Part shown: positions 23,754 through 31,528 of the stretch, one piece after another | Numbering within the stretch: the first letter of the stretch is position 1 | Layout of the letters: every line of letters begins with the position of its first letter | From: Deltaproteobacteria bacterium | GTDB taxonomy: Bacteria > Desulfobacterota > WTBG01 > CAIYCZ01 > CAIRTM01 | NCBI GenBank assembly: GCA_016932595.1 | Contig: JAFGCP010000082.1 | Span: 1-37,959 of the forward strand | DNA: 37,959 nucleotides | Reading direction: 5' to 3' | Translations under genes and position numbers: made by a program | The notes under the pieces: generated by a model | What the model was told of the DNA's origin: nothing | What the model saw: the letters and a program-made list of their open reading frames with translations, nothing else | The model's database searches: none

Positions 23754-24716
23754 TCAGTTGATTTCTATGTAGGCCTTCTGCCTGAGCTGCTGCATCCACA
23801 GAGTCATCTCTTTTTCAAACTGAGCGCCATAGATGGCGTTCTGGATATTTTTTTTGTGATCTTCCCAGGAGCCTCCGGGTGCATTGTCGCTGACGCTGCC
23901 TGCAGTGTCGATTACCTTGATGATGTGAAAGCCGATTTCCGTTTTGAAGACAGGGCTTACCTGGTCTTTTTGGAGGCTGAAGGCCAATTTCTCAATTTCC
24001 GGCATCAGCTCATCCTTGTGGAAATAGCCGATGTCTCCGCCCAGCTGGGCGCCTGCTCCCTGGGAATATTTAACAGCAAGCTTTCCAAAATCCTCGCCTG
24101 CCAGTATCTTCCTGTGCAGGTCTTTTGCGGTTTTTTCTATGTCGGTTATTTGGGCCTGCGATGCCTGGCCGGGGATGAGCAGCAGTATCTGCTGAATGCG
24201 AACGCGGGGGCCGGCCTTGGTGCTTCCGCGCATGTTTTGGTCGTAAAACTCCTGCATGTCCTTATCGGTTATATTTATTTTTGAGTGCACGGCCCGCCCG
24301 ATGGTACGCGACTGGATCAGCTCCCCCTCCAGGATTTTTTTATAATCCGCAACTGTTGTGCCCTTCCTGGCAAGCTCTTTGGCAAGCGTTTTCAGATCGA
24401 TCTTGTTCCGCCGAAGGACTTCATCAAGGGCATTTTCAATGTCCTTGTCCTTGATCGTTATCTCAAGTTTTTTTGCCTCCTGCAGGATCAGTTTTTTTTC
24501 AATGAGCTGGCCCAGCAGCTGGCGGTCTGCCTCCATGTCGGCCGGTATTTCCTGCGCTCCCATGAGCAGCATGGCTTTGTACTTTTCAAATTCAGACTGC
24601 GTAATGATTTCGCCGTTGACGGTTGCCAGAATGCGGTCGACGGTGACGCGGGCAGCGTCAGCCGGGGCGCTGTTGATCAGCAGGGCCAGCGCAAGGGCCA
24701 AACAGGTTTTATTCAC
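23754..24716 (-). CDS. SurA-like periplasmic chaperone / PpiC-type isomerase
   Basis: 320 residues from the GTG at 24716, which has GGAG eight bases upstream; the track's GTG at 24722 is only two bases from that site. The signal peptide is rich in Ala/Leu (CLALALALLINSAPADA). The SurA N-terminal domain follows (VDRILATVNGEIITQSEFEKYKAML, LLGQLIEKKLILQEAKKLEI). A single parvulin/rotamase domain spans about residues 172-275 (VRIQQILLLI, DFGKLAVKYSQGAGAQLGGDIGYFHKDELMPEIEKLAFSLQKDQVSPVFKTEIGFHIIKV). E. coli SurA has two such domains, so this is the shorter one-parvulin type. It helps outer-membrane proteins fold. Single-gene unit, convergent with the ABC operon. Confidence 0.92.
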   Translation of the reverse strand: MNKTCLALALALLINSAPADAARVTVDRILATVNGEIITQSEFEKYKAMLLMGAQEIPADMEADRQLLGQLIEKKLILQEAKKLEITIKDKDIENALDEVLRRNKIDLKTLAKELARKGTTVADYKKILEGELIQSRTIGRAVHSKINITDKDMQEFYDQNMRGSTKAGPRVRIQQILLLIPGQASQAQITDIEKTAKDLHRKILAGEDFGKLAVKYSQGAGAQLGGDIGYFHKDELMPEIEKLAFSLQKDQVSPVFKTEIGFHIIKVIDTAGSVSDNAPGGSWEDHKKNIQNAIYGAQFEKEMTLWMQQLRQKAYIEIN

Positions 24717-24934
24717 GGACACTACTCCTTTCAGCGGGAGCGCACTATAAGCGGTGAACTCTGGGCCGATGAGATGTATTGTTTAATAATTTTTAATCTT
24801 GTGCAGCAGCATGCAGGGCATAGTGTATTGAATTATACTCATATACGCCGAGGAAGTAAAACATAATTGTTGGATATTTAGGGTTGACTTTGTGAAAACC
24901 TGAGCTACAAAATGAAAATGAGAGTTGAAGCCAT

Positions 24935-25174
24935 ATGCAGAACAAGGACTATTCAAAACTTGACCTGAGCCATATACGAATCAGCCTTGTCCTCAAGTGC
25001 ATGATTGCGGTGTGGTCGTTCTGCATCGCCATTACCAGCGAGACGCATGCCTCGGCGGTCTTCTACCTTGTCATCTGCATTTTGTTTGCTGGCCTTTTTG
25101 TCTTCCAGCTGAGCTTTTATAATGAGCTGAAAAAAAGCAGGAGGGACAGTCTTGACGACCTGCACCGGAGTTGA
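24935..25174 (+). CDS. Small two-helix membrane protein
   Basis: 79 residues: a polar, basic start (MQNKDYSKLDLSHIR), two hydrophobic helices (SLVLKCMIAVWSFCIAI near 18-34 and AVFYLVICILFAGLFVFQLSFY near 44-65), and a charged tail (NELKKSRRDSLDDLHRS). No family is recognised. It deserves a call because its 3' end carries AGGAGG, the ribosome site of the overlapping hydrolase gene, so the two frames form a translationally coupled pair. Ribosome binding before its own ATG is weak. It might anchor or modulate the hydrolase, but that rests on gene order alone. Confidence 0.6.
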   Translation: MQNKDYSKLDLSHIRISLVLKCMIAVWSFCIAITSETHASAVFYLVICILFAGLFVFQLSFYNELKKSRRDSLDDLHRS

Positions 25175-26039
25175 CCCCAGAGCATTTTTTAAAAGAGTTG
25201 TTTTCTCAGGTGCGGCGATAGCCTGCCTGTTCATTGCAGGAGGAGCCATGCAGCAAAAATGCGCCAGCTATCCGAAACTTGACCGGTTTGAGGTTCTCCA
25301 GTATCTGTTTCATCCGAGAAAGGAGCCTCCGTCAGAGCCCATGCAGGGCGCTGTGGATTATGCCATTGCCGTGGATACGGATGCCGTTATCGTCTGCAGG
25401 TTTTATCCTGCAGGATCCCGGGCGCCGGCCATACTTTTTTTTCATGGCAATGGCGAAACGGTTGAAGAGTATGCAGAGATCGCCGCGATGTATAATCGTC
25501 TCGGCATCAGCCTGCTTGCCGTTGAGTACCGGGGCTATGGCCGCAGCACCGGAAAGCCTGCTGCAAGCTCAATGATCAGCGATGCGCACAGGATTTTTAC
25601 CGAAGTCAGGAAATGGCGCATGCAGCAGAAACATGGAGGCCCCCTCTTTGTCATGGGCCGCTCGCTCGGAAGCGCCCCGGCCATCGAGCTTGCTGCCCGC
25701 TATGAGGCGGAGCTTGCGGGCCTCATCATCGAGAGCGGCTTTGCCTATACCGAGCCCCTGCTGAGGTTTCTTGGCGTTGACACGAAGGGCCTGGGTATCA
25801 CCGAGGCCGACTGCTTCGGGAATTTCGAGAAAATCAAGGAATTTAAAAAACCGCTGCTCGTTATCCATGCACAGCTCGATCAGTTCATTCCTGTATCGGA
25901 TGCGGAAACGCTTATGAAAAACTGCCCCTCCCGGCGAAAACAGCTGCAGGTGATTCCCCGGGCCGATCATAATTCCATTCTGGGTTTTGCGGGCTCAGAC
26001 TATTTCAGATTTATTAAACAGTTCATTGATGGGCAGTAG
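25152..26039 (+). CDS. Membrane-anchored alpha/beta hydrolase (ABHD13/BEM46-like)
   Basis: 295 residues from a TTG. AGGAGG (25139-25144) is seven bases upstream, and this start yields an N-terminal hydrophobic signal/anchor (VVFSGAAIACLFIAGGA). The in-frame ATG at 25248, with its own GGAGG, would remove it. The serine-hydrolase fold is plain: oxyanion strand ILFFHGNGETVEEYA, then VEYRGYGRSTG, nucleophile elbow MGRSLGSAPA, acid in LLVIHAQLDQFIP, and His in RADHNSILG. The closest general type is the ABHD13/Bem46 group of membrane-bound hydrolases with unknown natural substrates. It overlaps the upstream small membrane gene by 23 bases and is followed after two bases by the CULT-domain gene. Confidence 0.88.
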   Translation: MTTCTGVDPRAFFKRVVFSGAAIACLFIAGGAMQQKCASYPKLDRFEVLQYLFHPRKEPPSEPMQGAVDYAIAVDTDAVIVCRFYPAGSRAPAILFFHGNGETVEEYAEIAAMYNRLGISLLAVEYRGYGRSTGKPAASSMISDAHRIFTEVRKWRMQQKHGGPLFVMGRSLGSAPAIELAARYEAELAGLIIESGFAYTEPLLRFLGVDTKGLGITEADCFGNFEKIKEFKKPLLVIHAQLDQFIPVSDAETLMKNCPSRRKQLQVIPRADHNSILGFAGSDYFRFIKQFIDGQ

Positions 26040-26041
26040 CC

Positions 26042-26497
26042 ATGCAGCCCTGCGCGGACCGTATCAGCACGTTTTGTCCGGCTGTACCTGGCGAGCCCCG
26101 CCGCAGCAGGGAAACTCCGGCACAAACCCCGGGCGAAATCGACGAAGAGGCCTGCCGGTATGATGAAGAGGGGAAGGAGCCGTACTGGGAGGAAAAAATT
26201 CTCTGCCGGCAGTGCATGCAGGTAATAACCAGCCCGGCAGAGCGCATCGAGGTTAAGGGCTCACACCGCCATACATTCTCAAATCCCCTGGGCCTTCTTT
26301 TTCAGATCGGCTGTTTCAAGCGCGTAAAAGGCTGTGTTGATGCAAGCCCGCCTGAGGCCGAGTGGAGCTGGTTCCAGGGGTATGTCTGGCAGGTCGTGCT
26401 GTGCAGCGCATGCGCCACCCACATGGGCTGGCGCTACACAGGGCCGCAGGAGTGTTTTTACGGCCTCATCCTCGACAGGCTCATGCAGGCAAGCTGA
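26042..26497 (+). CDS. CULT-domain protein (bacterial cereblon homologue)
   Basis: 151 residues. After a ~50-residue polar, Cys-containing N-terminus comes a complete CULT domain, the thalidomide-binding fold of human cereblon. Zinc ligands are CRQC (Cys55, Cys58) and CSAC (Cys121, Cys124). Between them is a beta-rich stretch (HRHTFSNPLGLLFQIGCF), then the pocket motif WFQGYVW (Trp110, Trp116) and GWRY (Trp130). These align with human Trp380, Trp386 and Trp400, giving the aromatic cage that binds uracil-like and glutarimide ligands. The end CFYGLILDRL matches the human FWGL strand. Bacterial single-domain CULT proteins are known (for example from Magnetospirillum), but their role is unsettled. 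The start lies two bases after the hydrolase stop, implying coupling. No Lon-like domain is present. Confidence 0.88.
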   Translation: MQPCADRISTFCPAVPGEPRRSRETPAQTPGEIDEEACRYDEEGKEPYWEEKILCRQCMQVITSPAERIEVKGSHRHTFSNPLGLLFQIGCFKRVKGCVDASPPEAEWSWFQGYVWQVVLCSACATHMGWRYTGPQECFYGLILDRLMQAS

Positions 26498-26508
26498 AAA
26501 TGAGAGAA

Positions 26509-26656
26509 GAATTCAGAAGCCGGAATCCAGGAGCCAAAACAAAAGGCATATAGTCATTCAAGGGTTTGCTTGTTTCTTTCCCCTGAGCTGATCCTGAAAC
26601 GTTTTTTCTCTTTTTCATTCTGAATCCCGACTTCTGGATCCTGGCTTCTGTTTTTG
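26509..26656. repeat. Inverted pair of AGAAG-type dispersed repeats
   Basis: GAATTCAGAAGCCGGAATCC (from 26509) reads rightwards, and the reverse-complement family member CTTTTTCATTCTGAATCCCG...CTTCTGGATCCTGGCTTCTG (26606-26656) reads back, about 70 bases apart. The second arm ends in GGCTTCTGTTTTTG, so the pair could fold and help stop transcription after the CULT gene. Confidence 0.6.
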
Positions 26657-26685
26657 TACAACCCTAATTTAATTTTCAACATACA

Positions 26686-27480
26686 ATGCAGAAGCAGTTC
26701 TTCACCCCGGAGCCAAGAATTTTCGCCCATCGCGGCAATGCCGCGCATTTTCCGGAAAACACGCTCCCCTCATTTCAAAGCGCTGTCGAGATCGGCGCCG
26801 ATGTGATCGAGACTGATGTACAGCGAAGCAGAGACGGTCACTTCATGGTCTTTCACGACGACACCATCGATCGGATTACCGAGGGGGCCGGAAGGGTAGG
26901 GGACCACACGCTTGAGGAGCTGAAGCGCCTTGATGCAGGCTATCGCTATTCTGCCGATGGCGATAGCTTTCCCTTTCGTGGCAAGAGAATAGCCATTCCC
27001 TCCCTTGATGAGGCCCTGCACGAGTTTCCGCAGCAGCGCTTTAACGTGGACCTTAAGACCGATGACCCATCTCAGGCTGCTGATTATTGCACCCTCATCA
27101 GGCGCTGCAATGCAGGGGAGCGGGTGCTGACGGCATCGGAATTCACCGGAAACCTCAAGGCGGTGAGAAGCCTGATGCCGGAGATGGCAACTTCGGCCTC
27201 GCACAAAGAGGTGGCGGGTGTTTTTTTTCTTTATAGAAGCGGTCTGCTTTTTACAAAAAACAATTTTGCAGCCGATGCCCTGCAAATACCCGAATTTTAT
27301 CGCCACTGGCATGTTGCAGCGCCAGATCTGATGCGCAGGATGCACAAAAAGGGGATCCGTGTCCATGTCTGGACAGTCAACAGGGAGGCCGACATGCGCC
27401 GCCTTCTGGATGCCGGCGTCGACGGCATCATCACCGACGACCCCCTCCTGCTCAAAAAGGTCATCGACTCCCGTGCATAA
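26686..27480 (+). CDS. Glycerophosphodiester phosphodiesterase
   Basis: 264 residues of the GDPD TIM-barrel family, which hydrolyses glycerophosphodiesters to an alcohol and sn-glycerol-3-phosphate with a divalent metal. Active-site motifs are all present: FAHRGNAAHFPENT (His15, Arg16, Glu24), VIETDVQRSRDGHFMVFHDDT (Glu42, Asp44, catalytic His57), FNVDLKT and the C-terminal IRVHVWTVNREADMRRLLDAGVDGIITDDP. There is no signal peptide, so it is cytoplasmic. No clear ribosome site precedes the ATG, which follows the inverted repeat at 26509-26656. It stands alone between the CULT unit and the nfeD promoter. Confidence 0.94.
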   Translation: MQKQFFTPEPRIFAHRGNAAHFPENTLPSFQSAVEIGADVIETDVQRSRDGHFMVFHDDTIDRITEGAGRVGDHTLEELKRLDAGYRYSADGDSFPFRGKRIAIPSLDEALHEFPQQRFNVDLKTDDPSQAADYCTLIRRCNAGERVLTASEFTGNLKAVRSLMPEMATSASHKEVAGVFFLYRSGLLFTKNNFAADALQIPEFYRHWHVAAPDLMRRMHKKGIRVHVWTVNREADMRRLLDAGVDGIITDDPLLLKKVIDSRA

Positions 27481-27563
27481 TGTCCGGGCCCGCCATTGCA
27501 GTCTGGCTGGGCGATGCGAACGGACCATGATGGCAGTTTTGGTTTTTACTGGCCGCTTTTCCT

Positions 27564-27592
27564 TTGACACGCAACCGGACCGGGCCTATACT
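27564..27592 (+). promoter_or_regulatory. Promoter of the nfeD-SPFH unit
   Basis: TTGACA (27564-27569), 17-base spacer, TATACT (27587-27592). Transcription would start near 27599, with GGAGGC just before the nfeD ATG at 27643. Confidence 0.75.
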
Positions 27593-27642
27593 CCCCTCAT
27601 CCAAAACAAATTCAATCAACTCACCCTATATGGAGGCGGCGT

Positions 27643-28098
27643 ATGTCTGAGCACATGCTGAGCAACCCCGGATTGTTATGGTTCATTGCAGGGCTGGCGC
27701 TGCTGCTTACGGAGCTGTTCGCCCCGTCCCTCATTCTGATGTTTTTCGGGCTCGGGGCCTGGATCGTAGCGGCACTCTATCTGCTTTTCACCATAGGGCT
27801 CCCGGCGCAGCTCAGCGTTTTTGCCGTTTCATCAATCCTGCTGCTTGTTTTTCTCCGCAAAAAGCTCAAGCCGGTGTTCCTTGGGTATGTTTCATCGAAA
27901 CAAACGACCGGTCAGAACATGGATGATTTTTTAGGAAAGGAGGCCGTCGTGCTGGCCCGCATAGAGCCTGGCAAGCCCGGAAAGGTTGAATTCAACGGGG
28001 TCGCCTGGGATGCTGTGTCTGATGACAGCATTGATGTCGATTCCCGCGTCAGGATTATAGACAGAAATGGCCTCAAGCTGAAGGTTATGCCTTTTTAA
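27643..28098 (+). CDS. NfeD family membrane protein
   Basis: 151 residues. Two or three hydrophobic helices (LLWFIAGLALLLTELFAPSLILMFFGLGAWIVAALYLLF and LSVFAVSSILLLVFLRKKLKP) precede a soluble C-terminal OB-fold (FLGKEAVVLARIEPGKPGKVEFNGVAWDAVSDDSIDVDSRVRIIDRNGLKLKVMPF). This is the short NfeD form, without the serine-protease domain of long NfeD proteins. Its neighbour is an SPFH/stomatin protein, the classical partner: in E. coli the pair YbbK(QmcA)-YbbL sits together, and the two are thought to assemble in membrane microdomains. GGAGGC lies a few bases before the ATG, and a consensus promoter lies upstream. Confidence 0.92.
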   Translation: MSEHMLSNPGLLWFIAGLALLLTELFAPSLILMFFGLGAWIVAALYLLFTIGLPAQLSVFAVSSILLLVFLRKKLKPVFLGYVSSKQTTGQNMDDFLGKEAVVLARIEPGKPGKVEFNGVAWDAVSDDSIDVDSRVRIIDRNGLKLKVMPF

Positions 28099-28100
28099 GC

Positions 28101-28142
28101 GGGGCGGCGGCTTTATCGTGCGGACACCAAGGTCCGCCCCTA
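28101..28142. repeat. REP-like hairpin between nfeD and the SPFH gene
   Basis: GCGGAC (28120-28125) pairs with GTCCGC (28132-28137) around ACCAAG; alternatively GGGGCGG (28101-28107) pairs with CCGCCCC (28134-28140). The consensus-like GGACACCAAGGTCCGCCCC word is one I recall as a common intergenic repeat in metagenomic and deltaproteobacterial DNA. Confidence 0.6.
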
Positions 28143-28222
28143 CCGTTAGCCGTATGCAAACGGCACGATCACTGCGACAGGAGACACCAGGCTGCTAACA
28201 CTTATGACAGGAGGTATTTGCG

Positions 28223-29176
28223 ATGGGAATTTCTACTATAATTTTAACTGGTCTGATTATTTTTATCGTTGTGGCATTTCTCAAGACCGTTATGATCGTG
28301 CCGCAGAAAAGCGCCTACATTGTCGAGCGCTTAGGCAAATATTCTTCGACTCTTGAAGCCGGCTTTCATATCCTCATCCCGTTTATCGACCGGGTATCGT
28401 ACAAACACACGCTCAAGGAGCAGGCTATTGATGTGCCTCCCCAAACCTGTATAACCAATGACAATATCCCTGTGGAGGTTGATGGCATTCTGTATCTCCA
28501 GGTTATCGACCCGAAAAATGCGAGCTACGGCATCAGCAACTATCAGTTCGCCTCTGTGCAGCTCTCCCAGACCACGATGCGCTCCGTTATCGGCAGGCTT
28601 CCCCTGGACAAGACCTTTGAGGAGCGCGAGACCATCAACAGCTCCATCGTCTCTGCTGTCGATAAGGCCTCCGAGCCCTGGGGCGTTAAGGTCATGCGCT
28701 ACGAAGTAAAGAATATTGTGCCGCCGCAGACGATCCGCGAGGCCATGGAAAAGCAGATGCGCGCCGAGCGTGAGAAGCGGGCGCTCATACTCGAATCTGA
28801 AGGCGAAAGGCAGTCCAAGATCAACCGGTCGGAAGGCGATAAGCAGGAATTCATCCTGCGATCCGAGGGTGAAAAACAGCGCCGCATCAACGAGGCCGAA
28901 GGCCTTGCCAAAGAGATAACGCTTGTGGCGGAGGCCACAGCTGCCGGCATTGCGGAGATAGCCAAATCCATCGGTTTGAACAATGGCCCTCAGGCTGTTA
29001 ATCTGCGGATTGCGGAATTGTACATCGCCCAGTTCGGCAATCTTGCCAAGACCAACAATACCATGATCGTTCCGTCAAATCTTACGGATATCTCGACCAT
29101 GGTGTCAACAGCCCTCACGGTTATGAAGGGTACGGAGCAGGGAAGCAGCGCAGGTAGTGGTAAGCAGGTAGGCTAG
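28223..29176 (+). CDS. SPFH/Band 7 (stomatin-like, QmcA-type) protein
   Basis: 317 residues. An N-terminal membrane helix (ISTIILTGLIIFIVVAFLKTVMIV) is followed by the SPFH domain (VPQKSAYIVERLGKYSSTLEAGFHILIPFIDRVSYKHTLKEQAIDVPPQTCITNDNIPVEVDG). A long Glu/Arg/Ala-rich coiled coil follows (EKQMRAEREKRALILESEGERQSKINRSEG) with repeated SEGEKQ-type heptads, and the C-terminal segment is paraslipin-type (NLRIAELYIAQFGNLAKTNNTMIVPSNLTD). Such proteins form large ring or cage oligomers in the inner membrane and modulate proteases or membrane order. AGGAGGT stands seven bases before the ATG. It is in one unit with NfeD. Confidence 0.94.
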   Translation: MGISTIILTGLIIFIVVAFLKTVMIVPQKSAYIVERLGKYSSTLEAGFHILIPFIDRVSYKHTLKEQAIDVPPQTCITNDNIPVEVDGILYLQVIDPKNASYGISNYQFASVQLSQTTMRSVIGRLPLDKTFEERETINSSIVSAVDKASEPWGVKVMRYEVKNIVPPQTIREAMEKQMRAEREKRALILESEGERQSKINRSEGDKQEFILRSEGEKQRRINEAEGLAKEITLVAEATAAGIAEIAKSIGLNNGPQAVNLRIAELYIAQFGNLAKTNNTMIVPSNLTDISTMVSTALTVMKGTEQGSSAGSGKQVG

Positions 29177-30162
29177 AAGTCAGGCATGCGATTTTGCCCA
29201 GGTCCCAGGGTCTGCCATGCCACAGTCTTTGTATAGTCACAATCCTGTCGGGATTTTTCAGCGGGCGTCATCACTATGTGGCCGCACATTGTTTATTGCA
29301 TGGGACATTGTGTTCTTCCCGGGATGAACCCCGGGCGGCACACCTGGCGCGGCTGCCCTCAGCGCGCACCGGTTCTGTTTGCACATCTCGTTTGGCTGAT
29401 TTTTTATACCGTGCTCGGCCCGGCTACCACAACAGCTCAAGTGCAGCCATGAACGCTATAACGAGAGACCATGCAAGGACTAAATGCTCTACCGGGGTCT
29501 TGTGCTTAAGAACTATTTTGTTTTTTTTGACTCTCATAAAAAAAATTTTTCTGACCGTTAACCCCGAACGTGCATGAGATGTATACAGCTGCAGTGCGTT
29601 CATTTGTCTCAGGCAGAAAAGTCCTTTGCCGCAATTTTATATATGGTAACAGGTTCGGCAGTAAGGCAAGGGGCCGGCATGCGTATAGCCGCATTCTTAA
29701 TCTCCCCGCCGCCTTTTTTTGGCCGTGCTTTTAAAAAGCCAAGTGATAATATGAAAAAAAGAGGGGCCGGGCAATAGCACCGGGGGCTATTTTTAAGGCA
29801 CCAAAGTGCCATTGCCAGGAGGCTGCCGGCATCACGGAGAGGCTTTCCAGCAGAATACGCTTTTCCTGGATCATGGTGCTTGCATCAAGGTTGTTTCTTT
29901 GCGCAGCATAGAGGGCATAGTTGTTATGTGGTTCTTGACGGTGTTTTGTGAAAGGCTGAGGTGCCGCGAGTTTTTTTATTCTGATTTCCATGGGCGGGAG
30001 GTCCCGGACGGTGGGCGATGTAACAACGGTAAACTGCCGGTCACACGGAACAACCATGACCAATTACCGCAGTTGGCGATAAAGTGTTTTTAAATTTTAA
30101 AAAGCGCTGCCACTGCCATTCAGCGGCGGTCATTCGTGCCGGGGCTCGGCTTTATTAGAAAC
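29177..30162. other. Gene-poor gap before asd
   Basis: About 1 kb. Track frames (29194-29577 plus, 29731-30063 minus, 29806-30093 plus) show no recognised family. The minus-strand frame has somewhat gene-like codons but no ribosome site. Two adjacent hairpins are visible: AATAGC/GCTATT followed by TTT (29773-29794) and GGCAC/GTGCC (29797-29810). The region could be decayed coding sequence. Confidence 0.5.
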
Positions 30163-30190
30163 TTGATTTATTCGGACGAATAGATATAAT
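30163..30190 (+). promoter_or_regulatory. Promoter of asd
   Basis: TTGATT (30163-30168), a 16-base spacer and a perfect TATAAT (30185-30190). Transcription would begin near 30197, with a leader of about 100 bases. Confidence 0.6.
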
Positions 30191-30255
30191 GTGCCCCCTG
30201 TGCATGAGGGCAGCCCGTGGTGGTTTTATGATTCCGGGCTTTTATGAGAGCGGGT

Positions 30256-30286
30256 TGTGCAGCCCGTATTTTTTTATAGGTGTAAG
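30256..30286 (+). promoter_or_regulatory. Leader hairpin with T7 tract before asd
   Basis: CGGG and CCCG pair around TTGTGCAG and are followed by TA and seven T, ending a few bases before the ribosome site GGAGAG. The stem is short, and an upstream GGGCAGCCC could compete with it. An attenuator is possible, but no known lysine-type riboswitch was recognised. Confidence 0.3.
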
Positions 30287-30297
30287 GAGAGAACATC

Positions 30298-31416
30298 ATG
30301 ATACGTGTCGGATTTGTCGGCTGGCGGGGCATGGTCGGCTCGGTGCTTCTGGAGCGCATGCTTGCGGAAAAAGATTTTCAGGGCTTTGAGCCGCTTTTTT
30401 TTACCACTTCCCAGGTCGGGCAGCAGGGCCCGGATATAGGCATTGCCCTCCCGCCGCTTGAGGACGCTTATGACATAAAGCAACTTTCCGCTCTGGACAT
30501 CATTGTTACCTGTCAGGGCGGTGATTATACGGGCAGCGTCTATAAGCAGCTGCGCGCCGCGGGCTGGAGGGGCTACTGGATCGACGCGGCCTCAACGCTT
30601 CGCATGGAGAAGAGCAGCATCATCGTACTCGACCCGATCAACCGCGAAGTCATCGACAGCGGGCTTGCCGCCGGCATCAAAGACTATATCGGCGGCAACT
30701 GCACCGTGTCGCTGATGCTCATGGCTCTGGGCGGCCTTTTTCATAAGGGCCTTGTCGAGTGGATGACCTCCATGACCTACCAGGCGTCATCCGGCGCAGG
30801 AGCGAAAAACATGCGCGAGCTGGTGGCGCAGATGGCCGGCATCGGCCAGGCGTCGCAGGCCGAGCTGGCAAAACCGGCATCGGCTATTCTCGACCTTGAC
30901 CGGAAGGTAACGGCAACTCTTCGCGATGGCAGCCTGCCCACCGAAAATTTCGGCGCGCCGCTTGCTGCAAGCCTTATTCCCTGGATAGACCGTGCTGTTG
31001 AGCAGGGCCAGACCCGCGAAGAGTGGAAGGGCCTTGCAGAGACCAACAAGATTCTGGGCAGAGAGACAAACCCGATTCCCATAGACGGCCTCTGCGTGCG
31101 CGTTGGCGCCATGCGCTGCCACAGCCAGGCTTTGACGATCAAGCTTTCCAAAGATGTGCCCCTTGACGAGCTGGCTGCCATGATTGCCGCAGACAACCAG
31201 TGGGTGAGGGTCGTGCCGAACACCAAAGAGGAAACGCTCAAGCACCTGACGCCTGCTGCTGTTTCCGGCACCCTTGCCGTTCCTGTGGGCAGAATTCATA
31301 AAATGAATATCGGGCCAGACTACCTTACCTGCTTCACCGTCGGCGATCAGCTTCTGTGGGGGGCTGCCGAGCCCATACGCCGCATCCTTCGCATTGTGCT
31401 TGAACAGAGAGGGTGA
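30298..31416 (+). CDS. asd: Aspartate-semialdehyde dehydrogenase
   Basis: 372 residues, the length of the gammaproteobacterial-type enzyme. It reduces aspartyl-4-phosphate to aspartate semialdehyde with NADPH, the branch point to lysine/diaminopimelate, threonine and methionine. [21 protein letters not shown] is the NADP site with the GWRGMVG fingerprint. [10 protein letters not shown] carries catalytic Cys135. [38 protein letters not shown] (substrate Arg and catalytic His) and the C-terminal tail follow the E. coli Asd pattern. GGAGAG lies seven bases before the ATG. It is a single gene with its own promoter and a strong bidirectional terminator downstream. Confidence 0.96.
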   Translation: MIRVGFVGWRGMVGSVLLERMLAEKDFQGFEPLFFTTSQVGQQGPDIGIALPPLEDAYDIKQLSALDIIVTCQGGDYTGSVYKQLRAAGWRGYWIDAASTLRMEKSSIIVLDPINREVIDSGLAAGIKDYIGGNCTVSLMLMALGGLFHKGLVEWMTSMTYQASSGAGAKNMRELVAQMAGIGQASQAELAKPASAILDLDRKVTATLRDGSLPTENFGAPLAASLIPWIDRAVEQGQTREEWKGLAETNKILGRETNPIPIDGLCVRVGAMRCHSQALTIKLSKDVPLDELAAMIAADNQWVRVVPNTKEETLKHLTPAAVSGTLAVPVGRIHKMNIGPDYLTCFTVGDQLLWGAAEPIRRILRIVLEQRG

Positions 31417-31431
31417 GAGGCTGTTTTGAAT

Positions 31432-31469
31432 AAAAATGCTGTGCGGCATCGGGCTGCGCAGCATTTTTT
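31432..31469. terminator. Bidirectional terminator between asd and PAS-LuxR gene
   Basis: AAAAATGCTGTGC (31432-31444) pairs with GCGCAGCATTTTT (31456-31468) with a single wobble. T-runs flank it in both reading directions, so it can end asd from the left and the regulator from the right. Confidence 0.88.
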
Positions 31470-31528
31470 ATTGTTGTACAGGATGTTTCAGCCGCAGGGC
31501 CGGCATTGCAGGGCCATGGGTGTCTGGC

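Noticed and set aside
29194-29577. 127-aa plus-strand ORF
   Set aside because: Composition is irregular, no domain, and no ribosome site.
29797-29850. Resemblance to a cobalamin-riboswitch B12 box (GCCAGGAGGCTGCC)
   Set aside because: The surrounding conserved core and paired elements are missing and no cobalamin gene follows.
29731-30063. 110-aa minus-strand ORF with fairly gene-like codons
   Set aside because: No ribosome site, no recognised family, and an overlapping plus-strand frame of similar quality; kept only as a remark in the gap entry.
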